In this document: positions 35,516 through 43,463 of the stretch, one piece after another
Layout: each line of letters begins with the position of its first letter
How positions within the stretch are numbered: position 1 is the first letter of the stretch
Translations under genes and position numbers: made by a program
Notes under the pieces: model-generated
The model's input: only the letters and a program-made list of their open reading frames with translations
Database searches by the model: none
Told to the model about the DNA's origin: nothing
NCBI RefSeq assembly: GCF_001570405.1
Contig: NZ_BBYM01000009.1
Span: forward strand, 165,963 to 229,962
DNA: 64,000 bases
Direction of reading: 5' to 3'
From: Microtetraspora niveoalba
GTDB taxonomy: Bacteria > Actinomycetota > Actinomycetes > Streptosporangiales > Streptosporangiaceae

Positions 35516-36456
35516 CAACGGGTCCCTTCGAGGGTGAACGGGTACGGGTACGGGTCGCCCGAGCTGTCGGTCGCCCGGGGAGCGGCGAAGCCGCCCTCCG
35601 GCCGGTCGAACCAGATGTGCACCTGGCCGGTGCCCGTGGCGTTCTCGTAGTCGCTGTACTGCCGGCCGGGCGCGGTGAGGTCGTGCTCGCCGAGGGCCCC
35701 GGCCATCATCAGGTAGTGGCCGAACCGCGCCTCCGGCTTGAAGCGGTAGAAGTCCTCCATCGTGTCGAGCACGCGGGCGTGGTCGCCCGCGAGCATCCAC
35801 GCGATGCGCTCCTCGTCGGCGGCCCGCGCCTCGGGGGTGCGGACGTGCCGGGGGTCGCTCGACTCGTGGGCGCGCACGTGGCGCAGCGGCCAGAACATGT
35901 GCGAGAGCGCGCCGGAGGCGATCAGCAGCACCTTGCGGTCGCTCGCCGCGACGGCCTCGCCGACCGCGCGGCCGAGCCGCAGGTTGTCCTCGGTCTCGGC
36001 GGTCTGGCACATGCCGATGGTGATCCACCGCTTGTCCGGCCGGCCGAGGTACTTCCACAGGTTGACGGTCGCGTAGAAGATCGGCAGGTGGTGGTCGTCG
36101 ATGGCGGTGATCCAGGTGGCGTGCTTGTCCTGGTACGACGCGATCAGGCGGGCCAGCTCGGGGTCGCCGGGGAAGTCGTACGGGATCCGGCACATGCCGC
36201 GCGGCAGCTCCTCGGAGGTGAAGAGGCCGGAGCGGCGGTCCTGCGCGGTCACCACGAACTCGAACGTGGTCGCCCAGTGGGAGTCGAAGACGATCACGGT
36301 GTCGTAGTCGACCGTGTCGAAGACCTCCTCGCGCAGGCGGCGCAGCCCGGGGACGATGCTGATCTCCTTGCCCTCGTTGAGCTCCTTGCGGATCTCCAGG
36401 GGCAGCATGACCGTCGGGGCGTGGGCGAGGATGCCCGCGCCGACGATTTCACCCAT
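35515..36456 (-). CDS. Class III extradiol ring-cleavage dioxygenase
   Basis: 313 aa, ATG start. LigB superfamily: iron-ligand region GILAHAPTVMLP, VIVFDSHWATTFEF, DDHHLPIFYATVNLW and SGALSHMFWPL. Similar in layout to 3,4-dihydroxyphenylacetate 2,3-dioxygenase of the class III type. It should open a catechol ring next to the hydroxyls using Fe(II) and O2. Overlaps the ALDH gene by eight nt upstream and the FAH gene by one nt downstream, so the three form a tightly coupled meta-cleavage unit. The true catechol substrate cannot be read from sequence. Confidence 0.88.
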   Translation of the reverse strand: MGEIVGAGILAHAPTVMLPLEIRKELNEGKEISIVPGLRRLREEVFDTVDYDTVIVFDSHWATTFEFVVTAQDRRSGLFTSEELPRGMCRIPYDFPGDPELARLIASYQDKHATWITAIDDHHLPIFYATVNLWKYLGRPDKRWITIGMCQTAETEDNLRLGRAVGEAVAASDRKVLLIASGALSHMFWPLRHVRAHESSDPRHVRTPEARAADEERIAWMLAGDHARVLDTMEDFYRFKPEARFGHYLMMAGALGEHDLTAPGRQYSDYENATGTGQVHIWFDRPEGGFAAPRATDSSGDPYPYPFTLEGTR

Positions 36457-37903
36457 TCCAGCCTCCCGGCGCGGTGACGGTGTTCTTGACGTCGCAGTAG
36501 AAGTCGAAGCTCCAGTCGCCGCCCTCACGGCCGACGCCGGACTGGCGGGAGCCGCCGAACGGGGCCTGGAGGTCGCGGACGAAGAAGCAGTTGACCCAGA
36601 CGGTGCCGGCGACCAGCCGCTCGGTGACCCGGTCGGCCCGCTCGCGGGAGCCGGTGGCGAGGGTGGCGGACAGGCCGAACCTGGTGGAGTTGGCCATCTC
36701 GACGGCCTCGTCCTCGGTGCGGAACGTCTGGAGCGTGAGGACCGGCCCGAAGACCTCCTCGTTGACGATCTCGCTGTCCGGGGCGACGCCGGTGAACAGC
36801 GTCGGCCGGTAGTACAGCCCGCCGAGGTCGGTGTTGGGGCCGCCGCCGATGACGGGGGTGGCCCCGGCCGCGATCGCGCGCCGGACGAACCCGTCGACCC
36901 GCTCGAAGTGCTCGCGGTGGATGTTGGGGCCGATGTCGGTGGCGAGGTCGCGCGGGTCGCCCTGGCGCAGGCGGCTCGCCTTGGCGACGAAACGCTCGGT
37001 GAACTCGGCGGCGACGCTCTCCTCGACCAGCAGCCGGGTCCCGGCCAGGCAGACCTGCCCGGCGTTGTCGTACTGCTCGACCGCGAGGTCCACGGCCAGG
37101 TCGAGGTCGGCGTCGGCGAAGACGATCAGCGGGGACTTGCCGCCGAGCTCCAGGGACAGCGGGGTCAGGTTGGCCGCCGCCGCGCGGGCGATGTGCCGGG
37201 CGGTCGGCACCGAGCCGGTGAAGCTGATCCGGCGCACGTCGGGGTGGGCGACCAGCGGCGCGCCGACCTCCTCGCCGTACCCCTGGACGACGTTGAAGAC
37301 GCCGTCGGGCAGCCCGGCCTCGACCGTGATCTCGGCGAGCAGCGACGCGGTGAGCGGCGACCACTCGGCCGGCTTGAGGACGACCGTGTCGCCGGCCGCG
37401 AGGGCGGGGGCGATCTTCCAGGTGGCCAGCATGAGCGGCGCGTTCCACGGGGTGATCAGGGCGCAGACGCCGGCCGGGTCCCAGGAGACGTGGTTGCGGT
37501 GCCCGCGGGTCTCGAAGTCGTCGTGCCCGAGCTTGAGCAGCCAGTCGGCGAAGAAGCGGAAGTTGTGCGCCACACGGGGCATCACGCCACGCAGGTGCGA
37601 ACGCAGCAGAGCGCCGTTGTCGGTCGTCTCCACGATCGCGAGCTGGTCCAGCCGCTTCTCGACTCCGTCGGCGATCGCGTGCAGCAGACGCGCCCGCTCC
37701 TCACGGCTCGTGCGCGCCCACGCGGGGAACGCTTTGGTCGCGGCGCGGACCGCCTCGTCCGCCTCCTTCGCGCCGCCGCGTGCGACGCGCGCGATCACCT
37801 GTCCGTCGATCGGCGATACGTCGTCGAACTTCTCAGGTGAGGAGACTCGTTCGCCCCCGATCCAGTGATCCTCCTGAATCGTGACATCCCCGACAGTGGC
37901 CAT
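36449..37903 (-). CDS. Aldehyde dehydrogenase, HpaE-like semialdehyde dehydrogenase
   Basis: 484 aa, ATG at 37903. NAD-dependent ALDH: NAPLMLATWKIAPALAAG, SFTGSVPTARHI, general base in LELGGKSPL, catalytic Cys in NAGQVCLAGTR, EEVFGPVL. In context with the dioxygenase and FAH gene it most likely oxidises the carboxymethyl-hydroxymuconate-type semialdehyde; PuuC-like oxidation of a gamma-glutamyl aminoaldehyde is the alternative given the PuuD and GS genes nearby. First gene of the five-gene operon; its promoter region holds two regulon operators. Confidence 0.9.
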   Translation of the reverse strand: MATVGDVTIQEDHWIGGERVSSPEKFDDVSPIDGQVIARVARGGAKEADEAVRAATKAFPAWARTSREERARLLHAIADGVEKRLDQLAIVETTDNGALLRSHLRGVMPRVAHNFRFFADWLLKLGHDDFETRGHRNHVSWDPAGVCALITPWNAPLMLATWKIAPALAAGDTVVLKPAEWSPLTASLLAEITVEAGLPDGVFNVVQGYGEEVGAPLVAHPDVRRISFTGSVPTARHIARAAAANLTPLSLELGGKSPLIVFADADLDLAVDLAVEQYDNAGQVCLAGTRLLVEESVAAEFTERFVAKASRLRQGDPRDLATDIGPNIHREHFERVDGFVRRAIAAGATPVIGGGPNTDLGGLYYRPTLFTGVAPDSEIVNEEVFGPVLTLQTFRTEDEAVEMANSTRFGLSATLATGSRERADRVTERLVAGTVWVNCFFVRDLQAPFGGSRQSGVGREGGDWSFDFYCDVKNTVTAPGGWNG

Positions 37904-37917
37904 CCGCTCCTCCAAGT

Positions 37918-37934
37918 CGTTTGGTTCCAAACAA
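37918..37934 (+). promoter_or_regulatory. Regulon operator A
   Basis: CGTTTGGTTCCAAACAA, containing the perfect palindrome GTTTGG-TT-CCAAAC. It lies 15 nt upstream of the ALDH start, where a bound repressor would block the five-gene operon. Confidence 0.8.
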
Positions 37935-37973
37935 TTTAGGTCGCCCTCTGCTGAGCAGTCAATATGACGGTAT

Positions 37974-37990
37974 CGTTTGGAGTCAAACAA
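37974..37990 (+). promoter_or_regulatory. Regulon operator B
   Basis: CGTTTGGAGTCAAACAA, identical to operator A at 14 of 17 positions and 56 nt from it. It ends four nt before the GAAGGAGG ribosome site of the PuuD-like gene. Confidence 0.8.
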
Positions 37991-38007
37991 CCTTGAAGGA
38001 GGCTGGG

Positions 38008-38706
38008 ATGCCCGACCGCCGGCCGATCATCGCGATCCCCTCGCGGTTCGCCGCGACAACGTCCGCGCTCCGCTACTCGGCGGTGGTCACCGCCCGAGCG
38101 CTCGCCGACGCCGTCCACCGCGCCGGTGGCGAGCCCTTCCTCATGCATCCCGTCGGCGCGGACGAGGCGGCCGACCGGCTGGCCGTCGCGGACGGCCTGC
38201 TGCTCCCCGGCGGGGGCGACCTCGCCCCCTCCGCGTACGGCGAGGACGCGGCGCACGAGAGTGTCTACGACGTGGACGCCGAGCAGGACGCCTTCGACCT
38301 CGCGGCGGCGCGGCACGCGCTGCGCGCCGGGCTGCCCACCCTCGCCGTCTGCCGGGGGCTCCAGGTGGTCAACGTCGCGCTCGGCGGGCGGCTGCTCCAG
38401 CACATGGAGCCCGACCACCGCCACGTCGTCCACCCCGTGCGCGTACGGCCCGGCACGCTGCTGGCCGGGGTGACCGGCGGGGAGAAGGTCGAGGCGTCCT
38501 GCTACCACCACCAGTGCGCGTCGTCGCTGGGAGAGGGCCTGGCGGCCGTCGCGCACGCCGAGGACGGCACGATCGAAGCGGCGGAGCTCACCGCGGGCGC
38601 CGGCTGGTTCCTCGGCGTCCAGTGGCACCCCGAGGACACCGCGGCGACCGACCCGGTCAACCAGCGGATCTTCGACGCGCTGGTCGAGGCGGCGAGGTCG
38701 GCCTGA
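38008..38706 (+). CDS. PuuD-like gamma-glutamyl hydrolase (class I amidotransferase)
   Basis: 232 aa, ATG at 38008 after GAAGGAGG. Peptidase C26 fold: LLLPGGGDLAPSAYG, nucleophile Cys115 in LAVCRGLQVVNVALGG, Cys/His-rich SCYHHQCAS, and the His-Glu pair in GVQWHPEDT. Family members hydrolyse gamma-glutamyl amides, as PuuD does with gamma-glutamyl-GABA. Here it would remove the glutamyl group added by the GS-like ligase at 42099-43436. Divergent from the catabolic operon and under operators A and B. Cytoplasmic. Confidence 0.9.
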   Translation: MPDRRPIIAIPSRFAATTSALRYSAVVTARALADAVHRAGGEPFLMHPVGADEAADRLAVADGLLLPGGGDLAPSAYGEDAAHESVYDVDAEQDAFDLAAARHALRAGLPTLAVCRGLQVVNVALGGRLLQHMEPDHRHVVHPVRVRPGTLLAGVTGGEKVEASCYHHQCASSLGEGLAAVAHAEDGTIEAAELTAGAGWFLGVQWHPEDTAATDPVNQRIFDALVEAARSA

Positions 38707-38808
38707 GCGGCTCGCTCTGACCGGCCCGGCTCGACCCGCTCAGTCTGACCCGCTCAGCTTGACCGGCTCAGCTTGACCGGCCCGGCCTGACCGGCTCAGC
38801 TCGACCGG
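38705..38808. repeat. 14-bp tandem repeat between convergent genes
   Basis: About seven units of a 14-nt period, consensus GACCGGCTCAGCTT, start at 38705, 38719, 38733, 38747, 38761, 38775 and 38789. The array starts on the PuuD stop codon and includes the MarR stop at 38796. Period 14 is not a multiple of three, which suits a non-coding spacer. Confidence 0.9.
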
Positions 38809-39368
38809 CGGCGTCCCCCGCGGCGCGGCGGCGCGGGGGACTCCCGTCGCAGGTTCTCCCTGCGCTCCTCGCCGTGCTCCTCCAGATGCGTGATGATCCG
38901 GCGCAGCGTGTCGGCGAGGTGCAGGGACTCCTCGTCGTCCAGCGCGCCGACCACGAACGACTCCTCGTCGTTGAAGGCGGGGAACAGCTTCTCCATCAGC
39001 GCGAGCCCCTCGGGGGTGAGCCGCAGCAGCGCCAGCCGGCCGTCGTCGGGGTGCTGGCGGCGCACCGCCAGGCCGCGCGACTCCAGGGTCTTGATGATGC
39101 CCGTGAGGGTGCCCTTGGAGATGCCCGCCTCGGCGGCCGCGTGCCGGGTCTCGATCTCCTCCCAGATCCACACCACCCACAGCACGACGAACGCGCTCCA
39201 GGTCAGGTCGGCGGAACGCAGCGCCGAGTTCTCCAGGTGCTGCCGGACGGCGGCGGCCGCGCGATAGAGGTTGGAGACCGCGGCGAGCGCCTCACGGCGG
39301 ACCGGAATGGGGCCCAAGCGGCGCTTCACCGCCTCCTCGGTCTCCGAGAGCGAATAGTGCGCGGGCAC
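38796..39368 (-). CDS. MarR-family regulator of the catabolic regulon
   Basis: 190 aa from GTG at 39368, chosen because AAAGGAG lies five nt upstream; ATG at 39383 is the alternative. Winged helix at about 55-120: TWSAFVVLWVVWIWEEIETRHAAAEAGISKGTLTGIIKTLESRGL, wing RRQHPDDGRLALLRLT. C-terminal basic tail (RRGGRRRSS) runs into the 14-bp repeat. Two inverted operator copies lie in its own promoter, so autoregulation is expected. It is the only regulator inside the regulon and is inferred to bind all six 17-bp sites, releasing DNA on a pathway ligand. Confidence 0.88.
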   Translation of the reverse strand: MPAHYSLSETEEAVKRRLGPIPVRREALAAVSNLYRAAAAVRQHLENSALRSADLTWSAFVVLWVVWIWEEIETRHAAAEAGISKGTLTGIIKTLESRGLAVRRQHPDDGRLALLRLTPEGLALMEKLFPAFNDEESFVVGALDDEESLHLADTLRRIITHLEEHGEERRENLRRESPAPPRRGGRRRSS

Positions 39369-39403
39369 CCCGGCTCCTTTCATGTCAACTCTTGCGTCAG
39401 GTT

Positions 39404-39420
39404 CATTTGTACACGTACGA
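39404..39420 (+). promoter_or_regulatory. Regulon operator C
   Basis: CATTTGTACACGTACGA, upstream of the MarR gene start and inverted relative to operator D, 33 nt away. Confidence 0.75.
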
Positions 39421-39436
39421 TCCGCGAAACAGCAGG

Positions 39437-39453
39437 TCGTACGCATACAAACG
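39437..39453 (-). promoter_or_regulatory. Regulon operator D
   Basis: Minus-strand reading CGTTTGTATGCGTACGA, 13 of 17 positions equal to operator C. The inverted pair C/D sits between the divergent MarR and APC permease genes. Confidence 0.75.
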
Positions 39454-39546
39454 ATCTAGCGTTTCTCGTGAAGTCCTGTGGTCGCACTCGTGAGCGGGCG
39501 GATCACGAAGGAATCACCCCGCTCCACCCCACATTGGAAGGTTGCC

Positions 39547-41031
39547 ATGGCCGATGAGGCGATCGCCACTGGACGGCTGTCAGCCGCTGATCAATCCGCG
39601 ACGCACACCCTCTCCCGCCGGCGGATCGGCGTACCGGACATCGTCTTCTTCGTGGTGGCGGCCTCGTCGCCGCTGACCGTCGCCGCGGGCGGCCTTCCGA
39701 TGAGCTACGGCACCACCGGGGTGACCGGGGTCCCGCTCATCTACCTGATCCTCGCGGCCGTGCTCGCCGTGTTCTCCGCCGGTTACGCCGCGATGAGCCG
39801 GCACATCTCCAACGCGGGCGCGTTCTACTCCTACATCGCCCAGGGACTCGGCCGGGTGACCGGCGTCGGCGCCTCGTTCGTCGCCCTCGTCGCGTACAAC
39901 GCGATGCAGGTCGGCCTGTACGGGCTGTTCGGCGCGGCCGCCGGCGGGCTGGTCTCCGCGCACCTGGGCGTGGACGTGCCCTGGTGGGTGTGCTCGCTGG
40001 TCGCCCTCGCGCTGATCGCCTTCCTCGGCTATCGCCGGATCGACCTGAACGCCAAGGTCCTCGCCGTCCTGCTGGTCTGCGAGGGGCTCACCGTCCTGGT
40101 CTTCGACATCGCCCAGGTCGGGAACGCCCCCTCCGGCCTGAGCGCCGAGCCGTTCACCTGGAGCGCCGTCACCACCGGCGCCGTCGGCGCCGGCTTCTGC
40201 TGGGTGATGGCCTCGTTCATGGGCTTCGAGTCCGGTGCCATCTACAGCGAGGAGTGCCGCGACCCCCGCCGCACCGTCAGCCGTGCCACCTACATCGCCG
40301 TCGCCCTGATCGGCGTCTTCTACGCCTTCACCGCGTGGGCGATGTCCATGGGCACCGGCGTCGACAAGATCGTCGACGAGTCCGCGAAGAACGGCACCGA
40401 CCTCGTCTTCATCCTCGGCGAGGCGACCCTCGGCTCCGCCTTCTCCACGCTGGCCAACGTCTTCATGGTCACCGCGGTGTTCGCCGCCCTGCTGTCCTTC
40501 CACAACGCGGTGGCCCGCTACTTCTTCGCCCTCGGCCGCGAGGGTGTCCTCCCGTCCCGCCTCGGCGACTCCCACCCCCGCCACGGCTCCCCGTACGTCG
40601 GCTCCCTCTCCCAAACGGCCATCGCGTTCGTGGTCGTGCTCGGGTTCGGCGTCCTCGGCGGCGACCCGACCGGCACGCTGTTCAACTGGTTCACCAACCT
40701 CGGCGCGCTCGGCGTGATCCTGCTGCTGGTGGTCACCTCGGTGTCGGTCCTCGGGTTCTTCCGCCGTGACACGCGCGGGGAGAACGGCTTCAGCCGCGTC
40801 ATCGCCCCCACGCTCGCCGGCGCGGCGCTGGCGGTCATCCTCGTGCTCGCCGTCGTCAACTTCAACGCCCTGCTCGGCACCCCGCCGGACTCCGTGCTCA
40901 ACTGGCTGATCCCCGGCCTCGTCCTGCTCGCCGGTCTCGTCGGAGTCGGCTACGGCCTGCGCATCAAGGCCGCCGACCCCGAGACGTACGCCCGGATCGG
41001 CCACGGCGCCATCCCGGCGGACGGGGCCTGA
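39547..41031 (+). CDS. APC-family amino acid/amine permease
   Basis: 494 aa, ATG at 39547 behind GGAAGG. Twelve or more membrane helices; the APC signature is seen in TM1 (VFFVVAASSPLTVAAGGLPMSYG) and the TM6 region (FMGFESGAIYSEECRDPRRTVSRAT). Similar in organisation to PuuP-like and other polyamine or amino-acid importers. Divergent from MarR across operators C and D. It most likely brings in the amine substrate of the regulon with protons. Confidence 0.9.
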   Translation: MADEAIATGRLSAADQSATHTLSRRRIGVPDIVFFVVAASSPLTVAAGGLPMSYGTTGVTGVPLIYLILAAVLAVFSAGYAAMSRHISNAGAFYSYIAQGLGRVTGVGASFVALVAYNAMQVGLYGLFGAAAGGLVSAHLGVDVPWWVCSLVALALIAFLGYRRIDLNAKVLAVLLVCEGLTVLVFDIAQVGNAPSGLSAEPFTWSAVTTGAVGAGFCWVMASFMGFESGAIYSEECRDPRRTVSRATYIAVALIGVFYAFTAWAMSMGTGVDKIVDESAKNGTDLVFILGEATLGSAFSTLANVFMVTAVFAALLSFHNAVARYFFALGREGVLPSRLGDSHPRHGSPYVGSLSQTAIAFVVVLGFGVLGGDPTGTLFNWFTNLGALGVILLLVVTSVSVLGFFRRDTRGENGFSRVIAPTLAGAALAVILVLAVVNFNALLGTPPDSVLNWLIPGLVLLAGLVGVGYGLRIKAADPETYARIGHGAIPADGA

Positions 41032-41036
41032 GGGCA

Positions 41037-41081
41037 AGAAAGAGGGAGGGCCGGGGTTCACCCGGCCCTCCCTTCTTCTTT
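41037..41081. terminator. Bidirectional hairpin terminator
   Basis: GGGAGGGCCGGG and CCCGGCCCTCCC form a perfect 12-bp GC-rich stem with a four-nt loop, flanked by an A/G-rich side and CTTCTTCTTT on the other. It lies between the convergent permease and decarboxylase-family genes and can serve both. Confidence 0.9.
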
Positions 41082-41103
41082 GGCCCGCTTCCTCGTCCGG
41101 CCG

Positions 41104-41919
41104 CTACTCGGCGAGGGCGCCCGAGGCGCCCGACTCCAGCAGGGTGCCGCCGTTCCAGACGACCCCGACCTGGCGGTAGTAGCCGCCGATGATCTCGTCC
41201 GGGGTGAGGTCGGCCAGCTCCTCCGTCGGCGCGTCGAACAGCTCGATCTCCGCGTCGCCGGTCCACGCCTGGCCGCCCTCGAAGGACGCGCCGCCGGTGA
41301 CGATCAGCTCGTCCAGGGCCAGTCCCTTGCCCGGCTCGATCGACGGCAGCCAGCGGTTGTGCGCCATCGGGTGGCCGTTGACGAAGCCGTTCGTCTCACT
41401 CGGCTCGCGGAGTCGTACGACGGCCTGGGCGAGGCGCCGGTCGGCGGCGGCGAGGGTGGCGCCGAAGAGGCCTCCCTCGCCGATCTGCGGCGCTGCCTGG
41501 CCGAACGGGTGCGGCCGGGTCATGTGGATCGAGCCCAGCTTCTTGGGGTAGCCCTGGTGCACGCCCCGCGCGATGGCGAAGTCCTTGTCCACCCAGATGT
41601 AGACGCAGCGGGAGTACGTCCGCCCCTCGTAGGAGCAGCGCACCACGACGAAGCACTCCTTGTACTGCGACCGGACGGGGTCGAGCAGCTCCTCCCGCCC
41701 GCCGGAGCACGACTGCCAGTCCGCCCAGATCACCGCCACCGCGCCCGGGTCCTCCTCCGCGAGCGAGAGCGACTCGGGGAGCAGCGCGGCCACCTTGGCG
41801 GGATCGGTCCGATACTCCACGGTCAGCAGGTCGCCCGAGTAGTACCAGGGCGGGCTCGGAACCAGCGAGGACCGGCCGGTCACCGTCTTGGGCGTGTAGA
41901 AACCGCGCAGCTTGGCCAC
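41104..41919 (-). CDS. Acetoacetate decarboxylase-family enzyme
   Basis: 271 aa from GTG at 41919, preceded by AAGGAGG; a longer frame from an upstream ATG would place operator E inside the gene and is rejected. The Schiff-base lysine pair is present as Lys126-Lys127 in GYPKKLGSI, equal to Lys115-Lys116 of clostridial ADC. Other family marks are PPWYYSGDLLTVEYRTD and RCVYIWVDKDFAIARG. Members decarboxylate beta-keto acids or catalyse aldol or dehydration reactions through a Schiff base. Its place in the regulon suggests a step on a keto-acid intermediate. The substrate is unknown. Confidence 0.85.
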   Translation of the reverse strand: MAKLRGFYTPKTVTGRSSLVPSPPWYYSGDLLTVEYRTDPAKVAALLPESLSLAEEDPGAVAVIWADWQSCSGGREELLDPVRSQYKECFVVVRCSYEGRTYSRCVYIWVDKDFAIARGVHQGYPKKLGSIHMTRPHPFGQAAPQIGEGGLFGATLAAADRRLAQAVVRLREPSETNGFVNGHPMAHNRWLPSIEPGKGLALDELIVTGGASFEGGQAWTGDAEIELFDAPTEELADLTPDEIIGGYYRQVGVVWNGGTLLESGASGALAE

Positions 41920-41945
41920 GGCGCCTCCTTGGGGGCAGAGCAGTT

Positions 41946-41962
41946 CATTTGGATCCATACGA
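41946..41962 (+). promoter_or_regulatory. Regulon operator E
   Basis: CATTTGGATCCATACGA, 27 nt upstream of the ADC-family start; closest to the consensus of all six sites. Confidence 0.8.
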
Positions 41963-42046
41963 TATGTGCTGAGCTGCGGGTTGTCACCCATGGCCCCCGG
42001 ATATCTTCGATTGATGGGCTCTTGTTGTCCCACCAATTGGGGCGTA

Positions 42047-42063
42047 TTGTTTGCGTCCAAATG
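42047..42063 (-). promoter_or_regulatory. Regulon operator F
   Basis: Minus-strand reading CATTTGGACGCAAACAA, 36 nt upstream of the GS-like start. Operators E and F bracket the divergent ADC/GS promoter region. Confidence 0.8.
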
Positions 42064-42098
42064 AACCCCCCACGTCCTGGCACTATCGAGGAGGCCAC

Positions 42099-43436
42099 GT
42101 GAGCACGGAGTCCCCGGAACGGACCGTTCAGCGCCTTAAGGAGCAGGGCGTCGACGTCGTCCGCATCGGCTATCCCGACCTCATCGGCACCGACCGGGGC
42201 AAGGACGTGCTCGTGGAGCGGCTTCCCGACGTGTGCGAGAACGGCGTCGCCTTCTGCCGCGCCGTCTACTACACCTCGCCCCAGGCCGACGTCGTCCCGG
42301 TGCCCGGCGGACTCGACGCGGGCCTCCCCGACATCTCGATCCGTCCTGACCTGTCCACGCTCGTCCCGCTCGCCTGGGAGCCCGGCGTCGCCTACTGTCT
42401 CGGCGACGCGATCAACCCCGCCACAGGGGAGGCCTTCCCCGAGTCGCCGCGCGAAGTCGTCCGCGCCGCCGCCGCCCGGCTGGCCGAGCTCGGACTGACC
42501 GGCGTCGTCGGCCCCGAGCTCGAGTACTTCCTCATGGAGCCCGACGGCGACGGCTGGAAGCGCTACGACGACGCCCCCGGCAACGTCTACGTCGTCGGCG
42601 CCAAGGGCGACAAGGGCTCCCACGTGCTGCGCACCCTGCGCACCCTGCGCGGGATGGAACTCGGCGTCACCATGGGCAACCACGAGTTCTCCGGCGGCCA
42701 GTTCGAGATCAACCTGCACCACTCCGAGGCCGTCGACGCCGCCGACCGGGCGTTCCGCTTCAAATCCGCCATCAAGGAACTCGCCCGCCGCGACGGCCTG
42801 ATGGCGACCTTCATGGCCAAGCCGTTCAACGACGAGGGCGGATCCGGCTTCCACATCCACATCTCCTGCATGGACGAGAGCGGCCGCAACATCTTCGACG
42901 ACCCCTCGGGCGCGTACGGGCTGTCGGACCGCGCCAGGCACGCCATCGGCGGGATCCTCGCGCACGCGCCCGCGCTCGCCGCCCTGCTCAACCCCACGAT
43001 CAACTCGTACAAGCGGTTCGGGCCCGACACGCTCGCCCCCTGGCTCATCGACTGGGGCCTCGACAACCGCAGCGCCATGCTCCGCGTCCCGCCGGAGCGC
43101 GGCGCCGGCGCCCGCCTCGAGGTGCGGCTCGGCGACGCCTCCGCCAACCCCTACCTCGGCATCGCCGGCCTGCTCGCCGCCGTCTACCTCGGCATCCGCG
43201 ACGGCGTGGAACCCCCCGCCCCCCTCTCCGGCTACGGCTACGACACCACCAAGGCGCCCGTCCTGCCCATGTCGCTGCCCGTCGCCCTGGACGCCCTCAG
43301 CGCCGACACCGCCCTCGGCGAGGTCCTCGGCAAGGAGTTCATCACCGCCTACCTCGCCTACAAGCGCAACGAAGTCGAGCGCTTCTCCCAGTTCATCACC
43401 GACTGGGAGTTCCGCGAGTACGCCTACCACCTGTAG
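42099..43436 (+). CDS. Glutamine-synthetase-like gamma-glutamyl ligase
   Basis: 445 aa from GTG at 42099 after GAGGAGG; a longer frame from a TTG at 42051 overlaps operator F. GS catalytic marks: GPELEYFL, NHEFSGGQFEINL, GSGFHIHIS, NSYKRFGPDTLAPW, NRSAMLRVP and RLEVRLGDASANPYL. The adenylylation loop of nitrogen-assimilation GlnA is not evident and the protein ends with EFREYAYHL. This subgroup (PuuA, aniline AtdA1/TdnQ, isopropylamine IpuC, and the GS-like gene beside morpholine P450 genes) ligates glutamate to amines. Directly followed by the P450 gene, 27 nt apart. Inferred first enzymatic step of the pathway. Confidence 0.9.
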   Translation: MSTESPERTVQRLKEQGVDVVRIGYPDLIGTDRGKDVLVERLPDVCENGVAFCRAVYYTSPQADVVPVPGGLDAGLPDISIRPDLSTLVPLAWEPGVAYCLGDAINPATGEAFPESPREVVRAAAARLAELGLTGVVGPELEYFLMEPDGDGWKRYDDAPGNVYVVGAKGDKGSHVLRTLRTLRGMELGVTMGNHEFSGGQFEINLHHSEAVDAADRAFRFKSAIKELARRDGLMATFMAKPFNDEGGSGFHIHISCMDESGRNIFDDPSGAYGLSDRARHAIGGILAHAPALAALLNPTINSYKRFGPDTLAPWLIDWGLDNRSAMLRVPPERGAGARLEVRLGDASANPYLGIAGLLAAVYLGIRDGVEPPAPLSGYGYDTTKAPVLPMSLPVALDALSADTALGEVLGKEFITAYLAYKRNEVERFSQFITDWEFREYAYHL

Positions 43437-43463
43437 TTCTCACCACCCTTTCTGGAGGATCCG

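Noticed and set aside
41920-42060. Longer start for the ADC-family protein (ATG at 41958 or further upstream)
   Set aside because: It would place operator E within or across the coding start; GTG at 41919 has a strong AAGGAGG site.
42099-43436. Ordinary nitrogen-assimilation glutamine synthetase
   Set aside because: Operon with a P450, regulon operator and PuuD-like hydrolase, and no evident adenylylation loop, favour a gamma-glutamyl-amine ligase.
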